Source: Heliocidaris erythrogramma (Eukaryota > Echinodermata > Echinoidea > Camarodonta > Echinometridae). From it: a stretch of DNA of 64,000 bases. Shown here one piece after another: positions 58,281 to 64,000 of the stretch; within the stretch, counting starts at the first letter, position 1; every line of letters starts with the position of its first letter. The notes under the pieces are model-generated. The model did no database searches. It was not told the DNA's origin and worked only from the letters and a program-made list of their open reading frames with translations. The translations under genes were made by a program, and so were the position numbers. The stretch spans positions 17,612,615-17,676,614 of the forward strand of contig CM046868.1 in assembly GCA_025617745.1 (NCBI GenBank), written 5' to 3'.

Positions 58281-59656
58281 AGGGGGCGAGGGAGCAAAGC
58301 GACCGAGCGAAAAAATGTTATAACCGTAAACAACGCAATTTCCTGTGCATTTTATCCAGGAAATTTTGCAATTGACCACCGCGGTAGAGAAGCTCAAATT
58401 GTATACATTGATAAACGGTTTTCTGTTCACTCACTTCTATATCGGGAGCAAAAGTAACAAAAACCCTATCCTATTGGCTTGAGAAAGAGTCGAAAAAATC
58501 AGCAAGGCTACCTGAATTTGAGATTCCAGCAAATGCTGTTTTATACACTTTATCCTATATTGGGGGCGCAAAATATAGCAGGAGTCATATGAAACTTACA
58601 TGATATAGCGAGCAAAGCAATTACATCTTTATTTTTTCAAATTCTGAACCCTTTAAGCTATTTAAGAACTATATACTGGGCAGTGGTGTATCTAGGGATT
58701 ATGGCACCCGGGGCAAACAGTTAAGTTGCGCCCCAACCCCCGAGTCCCCAAACTTATGTAAGTTATTGTAGAAGTGAGGGAGCAAGGCGACCGAGCGGAA
58801 ATTTTTCCATTTTTAACTCTAAAAAACGTAATTCCCTGTGCATTTTACTCAGGACATTTTGCAATTGACTACTGCTACTGAGCAATCGAGAAGTTCGAAT
58901 TTTGTACATTGATAAACGGTTTTCTATTCATTCACTTCTCAAACTGGGAGCAAAATTAACGAAAACCCTTGAGAAGAAGTCGAGAAATTCAGCAAGGCGA
59001 CCGAAAGTTGTGATTTCATTCAAATGTTGCAAATGTTGCAAATGCTGTTTTATACAGTTTATTGCGGCGGAGTATATCTAGCAAGATTCAGATGAAACTT
59101 ATTACATGATAGCGAGCAGAACAACGACAATTACATTTTTATTTTTCAAATTTCGAACCCTTTAAGCTGTTTGAGAACTATATACGGGGCGGGGGAGGGG
59201 GCGCAAAATTGCGAGATCCTTAACGCAATAATTAGGCAAGGGAGCAAAGCAACTGAGCTTTTTAAAATTTTTGCATTTCCAACCCTTTTTTTTGGGGGGG
59301 CGCATAATCCGTAAGCATTATGATTTTTCTTCATTTACCCCGTTTCCTTTCTCTTTTAACGTTTTTTGCGTCCCCTCCAAGTGCGGCCCAGGGCACGTGC
59401 CCCCTGTCCCCCTAGATACGCCACTGATACTGGGGCGCAAAATTACGAGATCCTGAAAGAAAATAATTGTGCGAGTATGCAAAACGACCAAGCTTTGGAA
59501 AATTTGTGCGCATTTCAGACTTTCAAAATCTACATTTGGGGCGCAAAATCCGTAATGATTAAGATTTTTCTTCATTTCCCCCTTATTTTCTTTCTCTTCT
59601 TTTCTTTTTTTTTCGCCCCCTCCTAGTGCCACCCTGTTCCCTAGATACGCCACTGA
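58281..59656. mobile_element. older hAT-like copy hosting a younger relative
   Basis: The sequence left of 58681 and right of 59434 shares AGGGAGCAAAGCGACCGAGC, GATAAACGGTTTTCT and GGGGCGCAAAAT blocks with the element inside it. Its right end TTCCCTAGATACGCCACTG closes at about 59656; the left end was not found. Confidence 0.6.
58681..59426. mobile_element. 746-bp hAT-type element with exact 8-bp target duplication
   Basis: Ends CAGTGGTGTATCTAGGG and the inverse of CAGTGGCGTATCTAGGG are flanked by ATACTGGG at 58673-58680 and 59427-59434. The 8-bp duplication and CAG-GG ends define hAT. No transposase is encoded. The interior repeats the blocks of the host copy, which gives the region a tandem-repeat look. 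Confidence 0.92.
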
Positions 59657-60600
59657 GCGAAGCGACCGAGCCGGGGGGAGGGTGTGGGAGGGGGATTATC
59701 CCCCTCCCACACCAGGGACTTTTTCAAAAATCTGTCTGTTAAACTTGCATTTTTAGAGCGTCCCAAAATGGTTTTTAATGAAAAGAAGGAATGTATGGAT
59801 CTACGGCAATGGACGGAACCCCTTAATTGAGAATAGCTACGAGAGCGAACAATTTTTCTTCGATATTTTCGCATTGAAATTATGGCATTTCTTATTTCCT
59901 TAATTCTAATCATTAAATAATGTGATGGTATTTAAAGATCAAACATAATGAGTTTGGATAATCATAAGTTTTAAGGCAATGTATAACAATTCTTGTTTAT
60001 TTTATCAAAAATATTGGGGGATGATAATACAGGCCATCCCCCACCTCAATTTTTTTGGGGGGGATATATGTAGAGCTCTGCCCCCTCAAACAAATGAAGG
60101 GCTTCCAAATTTGGGGGACTGGCCCAACCCCCCAAAATGTCCTTATTCTGCCGCTCTTTGAGGGACCAGGCGGCCTTATCAAGAGAGATTTAGCAATAAC
60201 CTTATAGAAAATAAAGCTTGACATCTTTGTGTACCCGGCCCTTTATTCAATAACGGCTTCAAAGGCCCCATGAATGACACCCCCCCCCCCCCCCCCGGAT
60301 CTGCCGATTGCACTTCTGCAGGTCCTACTCCACATTGTAGGGGGCCGGGCTCGACCTTATCATCAGTGCTTTTACAATCATATCCCCCATACTTTTGCTA
60401 GACTCCTACTCATATGCGCACCCCAATGCGGAGCGCAACTGAACATGTGCACACCCTACCCCCCCCCCCCCCCCCCCCCCCCATTCCTTTATCCAACGCT
60501 GCCGTCACGGCCGGCCCCCTCTTTTCAAATAAATTCTTCAGGAATGGCTAGATTTTTCTTTGGAGGGGCATTATCGTCAGTGCATTTGCACTAAGCATTT
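59657..60600. other. G/C-run rich stretch without a gene
   Basis: Several C-runs (for example 60279-60296 and 60461-60482) and a 16-bp inverted pair GGGTGTGGGAGGGGGA/TCCCCCTCCCACACC at 59680-59713. No coding region. Confidence 0.5.
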
Positions 60601-60619
60601 CACACATTGCGTTTAGGCT

Positions 60620-60790
60620 GAGATTTTTGTTCTTTTCTTTCTTTCTTTTCATCCTTATCTTTTTTCCTTATATTCTTTCCCCTTTTTCTCCTTCTTTCCT
60701 TCCTCCTTTCTTCTTCTTTCCTTCCTACTTTCTTCTTCTTTCCTTCCTCCTTTCTTCTTCTTTTTCTTTTCCCCTCTTTTTTTTTTCGCC
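60620..60790. repeat. CT-rich low-complexity tract
   Basis: CTTCTTTCCTTCCTCCTTT-type units repeat several times. Confidence 0.95.
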
Positions 60791-60849
60791 GCCAATAAGG
60801 GGGGCCGCGGCCGATTCGCCCCCCTGGATCCGCTAGTGCGATTAAGCTA

Positions 60850-61350
60850 CCACGAGACTTCAAAAATGATCAAAACTCTGACTCATAATCTATTCTTAGC
60901 CATTGGCGGCGCGCCGGCGCGGCGATGTGTAATACTACGCTTTACAGTATTATAGTCCATGTGTCGAGATACACTAGGACTATGTATCATTGAGATTGTA
61001 GAGGCAATATAGTACTCCTAGACCTGTTACTCTTGCCGTCACCTGCTTAAGAATAAGACTTTGAGTTAAGTTACAGTTTAATAATAAACCGTTCCAGTTT
61101 ACAAGGGTAGGCCTACTTCATGGCGCATATAGTATACATACCTCTGATCGGGCCCATATATCCAGGTACTAAGGCTAAATCAGGCCTCAATCATTTGCGC
61201 TCACCTGATGAGGAAGACTCGATGAGGGCGCGCATGCGGCATATTCTCATACTACATAATTTCAAAGAAGCATTTACACAGTCATAGGCACACATCATAA
61301 CAGTCAACCGCGCTAGTCAAATGAGGGCGCGCATTTTCTTAATCTCGCAA
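60850..61350. other. gene-less stretch
   Basis: No supported feature. Confidence 0.4.
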
Positions 61351-61357
61351 ACATCAT

Positions 61358-62242
61358 CCCTGATAGCAGAAAGTGGTAAAAATTACGTGATAATTACGTC
61401 GTGGTTTTCGTCTTTTTTACGTCCTGTAATTACGTCAATAAGACGACAACTTGCACCAACGCAAGACGTCAAGAGGACGTCTTATTTTGACGTCATCTGT
61501 ACACTATAAAAACTGAAGTGCTGTATATAGCACTTTTTGAGGGCATGCATAGGGACTGCACTCAGAGTGCTATTGAATGCACACAGCGTGCTATTTCAGC
61601 ACTTTCACGGCAGCTGGACCGGCTCCTTAAACTGCTAAACATTCATTAAAAAAATTATTTGGGCGAGCTTCGAACCAGGGTCCGCTGATCGAGAATTGCT
61701 GGCATTACCGCTAGACTAACTCACATTGTACGATTGAGAGCAGATCATATTGTTACATAGTGAATTTACGACACCACATAGTTCATGTTATCTACTTGAC
61801 TCCCATGACTAAACTGGATTGCAAGAAGCATTCGTTAGTCCATCGGTAACGTCAGCGCCTCTCAATCAGCGGAACCTGGTTCGAGACTCGCCACGGCCCC
61901 TTTTTTTTTTTCTTTGCTGGTAAATTAGCACACTGCAAGTGCTATAAACAGCATTTCAGGTGCAGTCACTATACATGCCCCTAAAAGTAGCACTTTAGTT
62001 TTTACAGTGTACAAGACGTAGAGATGACGTCAAAACAAGACGTCCTCTTGACGTCTTGCGTTGGTGCAAGTTTTCGTCTTATTGACGAATGAAGACGTGG
62101 AGATGACGTTAAAATAAGACGTCCTCTTGACGTCTTGCGTTGGTGCAAGTTGTCGTCTTATTGACGTAATTACAGGACGTAAAAAAGACGAAAACCACGA
62201 CGTAAATATCACGTCATTTTTTAACACTTTCTGCTATCAGGG
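61358..62242. mobile_element. two-layer nested palindromic element, copy 2 (inverted)
   Basis: Same ends (CCCTGATAGCAGAAAGTG and inverse) and the same two-layer design as 12751-13702, but reversed: the single arm is at left (61358-61499) and the double arm at right (62012-62242, with the inner-most arm shortened). Flanks are AT/AT. Confidence 0.9.
61502..62009. mobile_element. 508-bp inner TIR element with divergent tRNA-like blocks, copy 2
   Basis: Reverse complement of 13052-13559, with the same length, the same CACTRTAAAAACT ends and TA flanks, and tRNA-like blocks with GGTTCGA motifs on both strands (minus near 61665-61730, plus near 61832-61900). Confidence 0.88.
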
Positions 62243-62250
62243 ATGGTATA

Positions 62251-62255
<5 letters not shown>

Positions 62256-62299
<44 letters not shown>

Positions 62300-62360
62300 C
62301 TTTAAGGGAAAGGGGGGACGTCCCCCCCCCCGTCCCCCCGCCCCCCCCCCCCCCCCCCCG
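62256..62360. repeat. (TA)n microsatellite followed by G and C runs
   Basis: TA dinucleotides at 62256-62294, then GGGGGGACG and long C-runs at 62312-62359. The G/C part may be a hAT-type fragment. Confidence 0.9.
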
Positions 62361-62396
62361 CTTCCGCCGCCTATGGGACTGACGATTGAATTTTAG

Positions 62397-62790
62397 CAGA
62401 CGTTCTGGAATCAGCTAAAAGACGTTCTTGTACAAGCCCTCAACAAATATTATGCGAATGGATTTTTGTCAGATACACAAAGGAAAGGGTTTATTACTCT
62501 TTTATTTAAGAAAGGAGATATTCAGCATTTGAAAAATCGGCGACCCATAATACTTTTGAATTGTGATTATAAAATAGCAGCAGCCGTTTTGGCAGCACGT
62601 TTACAAAAAGTAATAAGTTCCGTAACGAACTAAAATCAAACAGGCTATATTAAAGGGCGCCTTGCGGCATGTAATGTAAGACTTACGAAAGATATCCTTC
62701 ACTATTTTGTAAAACAGAATGCCAATGCAGCATTAATGCTAGTTGATTTCACAAAAGCTTTTGATGTAATTGATATAAATTTCCTTTATC
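62397..62790 (+). pseudogene. L1-like reverse transcriptase fragment
   Basis: One frame gives QTFWNQLKDVLVQALNKYY, FITLLFKKGDIQHLKNRRP, LLNCDYKIAAAVLAARLQKV, a TAA stop at about 62632, NQTGYIKGRLAACNVRLTKD and MLVDFTKAFDVIDINFL. These are the fingers and first palm blocks of an L1-type RT, including the catalytic Asp of VDFTKAFD. The fragment lacks the YADD block and all flanking domains. It differs in sequence from the LINE at 3112 and belongs to another lineage. Confidence 0.85.
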
Positions 62791-64000
62791 TTTGTTTTAC
62801 CGTGGGCCAAGCCTCAAATTTCGTCATTTCCCTAATCCCTGGCTGGGGCTACTTTATTTGGTTCTAAATGATCAATGGACACGCATGTAAGACCAATGGT
62901 GAATGTTCCCACTTCTGAATTTTGAGCGTTTTTTCAGAATTCTGAAATAAAGTTGCCAAAATTAGTGCATGTAGCAGACCTCATTCCTGCAGTGATGATG
63001 GCATAATTGAGCCTTAGATAACCTATCACAGCTGGGGTATTAGGGAACTTTGTGTGATTGACCAATCACAGTCCCTGTACTCTGAGTCATACTCATAGGC
63101 AGGTTCGTTGTTTCTGTGCATTTGGAGTGCTGCAAAGCCAGCAACATCATCTGGGCCTGGGCCTGGGCCCCTGGGGTTACTGGATATGTTATTGTATTTC
63201 ACCGATGAGAGGGCCAGGATAATCAAGATATAAAGGTAATATATTCTTCCACTTTATTTTGTTTCAATATTAATGTTATTATGACCTATGAAGCTGTTTT
63301 TGGCTTTTGATGGCACGAGAGTTGTTAGGTCATTTTTTCAAAGTACAATCCCATGCATTAGTATTTGTGTTGTGATTTGGTTCTTGTAAAATTCGAATGG
63401 GCTTTTTTTCTCAGATTAATGATGTAATAAATATTGAAATAAAATTTCTTTTGTTTTAAAACAATTTAAATGTCAAGGTGTACATTTTGAGTAAATTCCA
63501 GTGAATTCATTCACTTCTCACTCACACACCTGATTACGTGACTGACTTCCAGTCACGTCAGATGTGGTGAGTCTGACTGAGTGTTAAAATTTTGAGATTA
63601 AATGTTCTCAAGCTCATTAATAAAAAAAAATCAACAGATCAGGATATTCTTTAATTTGAAAATCGCCTGCAAACAGGAATCTAGTATTGCAGACATGGAT
63701 TTATGTTCATGACATGTCATTAGCATTAGCAAGAAGAGGTTTGATTGACCGAGCTAATACCAATCCCTATTCCACGATGACTGACACTCTGACTTTCCGC
63801 GAGAAAACATTGTACTATAAAATTTTAGGATTGGGATTAGTTTGGATCAGTGAGTTTATTTTCAATATGAATCCAAAATATATTAATCCCTACTAAAGGA
63901 AAAAGTGAAAACCCTGATACATTGTTTTATTGTGGTTAATCTTTTCAATTTTGTTTTACATTTTGTAATATGATACAGGTATCAACGTTTTGAGTCTCCG
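62791..64000. other. gene-less stretch
   Basis: No coding, RNA or transposon structure is supported. 63153-63176 is a short GGGCCT repeat. Confidence 0.45.

Noticed and set aside
58281..59173. Simple tandem duplication of about 500 bp
   Set aside because: An exact 8-bp target duplication shows that it is a hAT element inserted into a related copy.
60600..60863. Lys/Arg-rich protein on the minus strand
   Set aside because: It is a translation of the CT-rich low-complexity tract.

Overview
The window looks like repeat-saturated, AT-rich, non-coding DNA from a marine invertebrate, most likely an echinoderm such as a sea urchin. The reasons are intron-type exon fragments, several non-LTR retrotransposons, tRNA-derived SINEs with (ATT)n tails, many palindromic MITEs, PIF/Harbinger, hAT and IS630/Tc1 DNA transposons, THAP and SAP domain remnants, and a frequent TAGGCCTA motif. 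The species call is inference. There are no operons, no CRISPR arrays and no intact long host gene. One 500-base run of N (2612-3111) is an assembly gap.

Layout. 1-2611: microsatellite, an interspersed repeat, a possible cadherin-like exon on the minus strand (1549-1690) and an 82-bp palindrome. 3112-6941: a 5'-cut, frameshifted L1/Tx1-like LINE. 7889-12200: MITEs and a dispersed repeat. 12670-16330: two oppositely oriented SINE copies, one interrupted by a nested palindromic element (12751-13702), the other by an IS630/Tc1-type transposon (13938-16190). 18226-21864: a degenerate ATTCCGAA array, a decayed coding duplication, a Harbinger-type MITE and a nested MITE pair. 22320-23040: a tandem array broken by two MITEs. 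29720-31683: a short DNA transposon carrying the start of a SAP-domain gene on one strand and of a THAP-domain gene on the other. 34300-39770: a nearly full-length but dead LINE holding a SINE and a 104-bp foldback. 41501-49220: a 7.3-kb terminal-inverted-repeat element with TAA target duplications, itself lodged in the middle of an older palindromic element and containing leucine-rich-repeat gene exons. 54342-55739: an internally deleted Harbinger transposon inside the tRNA-like head of a SINE. 58281-59656: a hAT element nested in a copy of its own family. 61358-62242: a second, inverted copy of the 12751-13702 composite. 62397-62790: a third LINE fragment.

The main theme is nesting. In three unrelated cases a TIR element sits at or near the symmetry axis of an older palindromic element. 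One of these two-layer composites is present twice in opposite orientation with a 508-bp inner element in each, so it appears to move or spread as a unit. The strongest candidates for something undescribed are this composite, the 7.3-kb gene-bearing element, and the SAP/THAP convergent transposon.

All calls are from reading the sequence; no database search was possible. Percent identities and copy numbers elsewhere in the genome are unknown.
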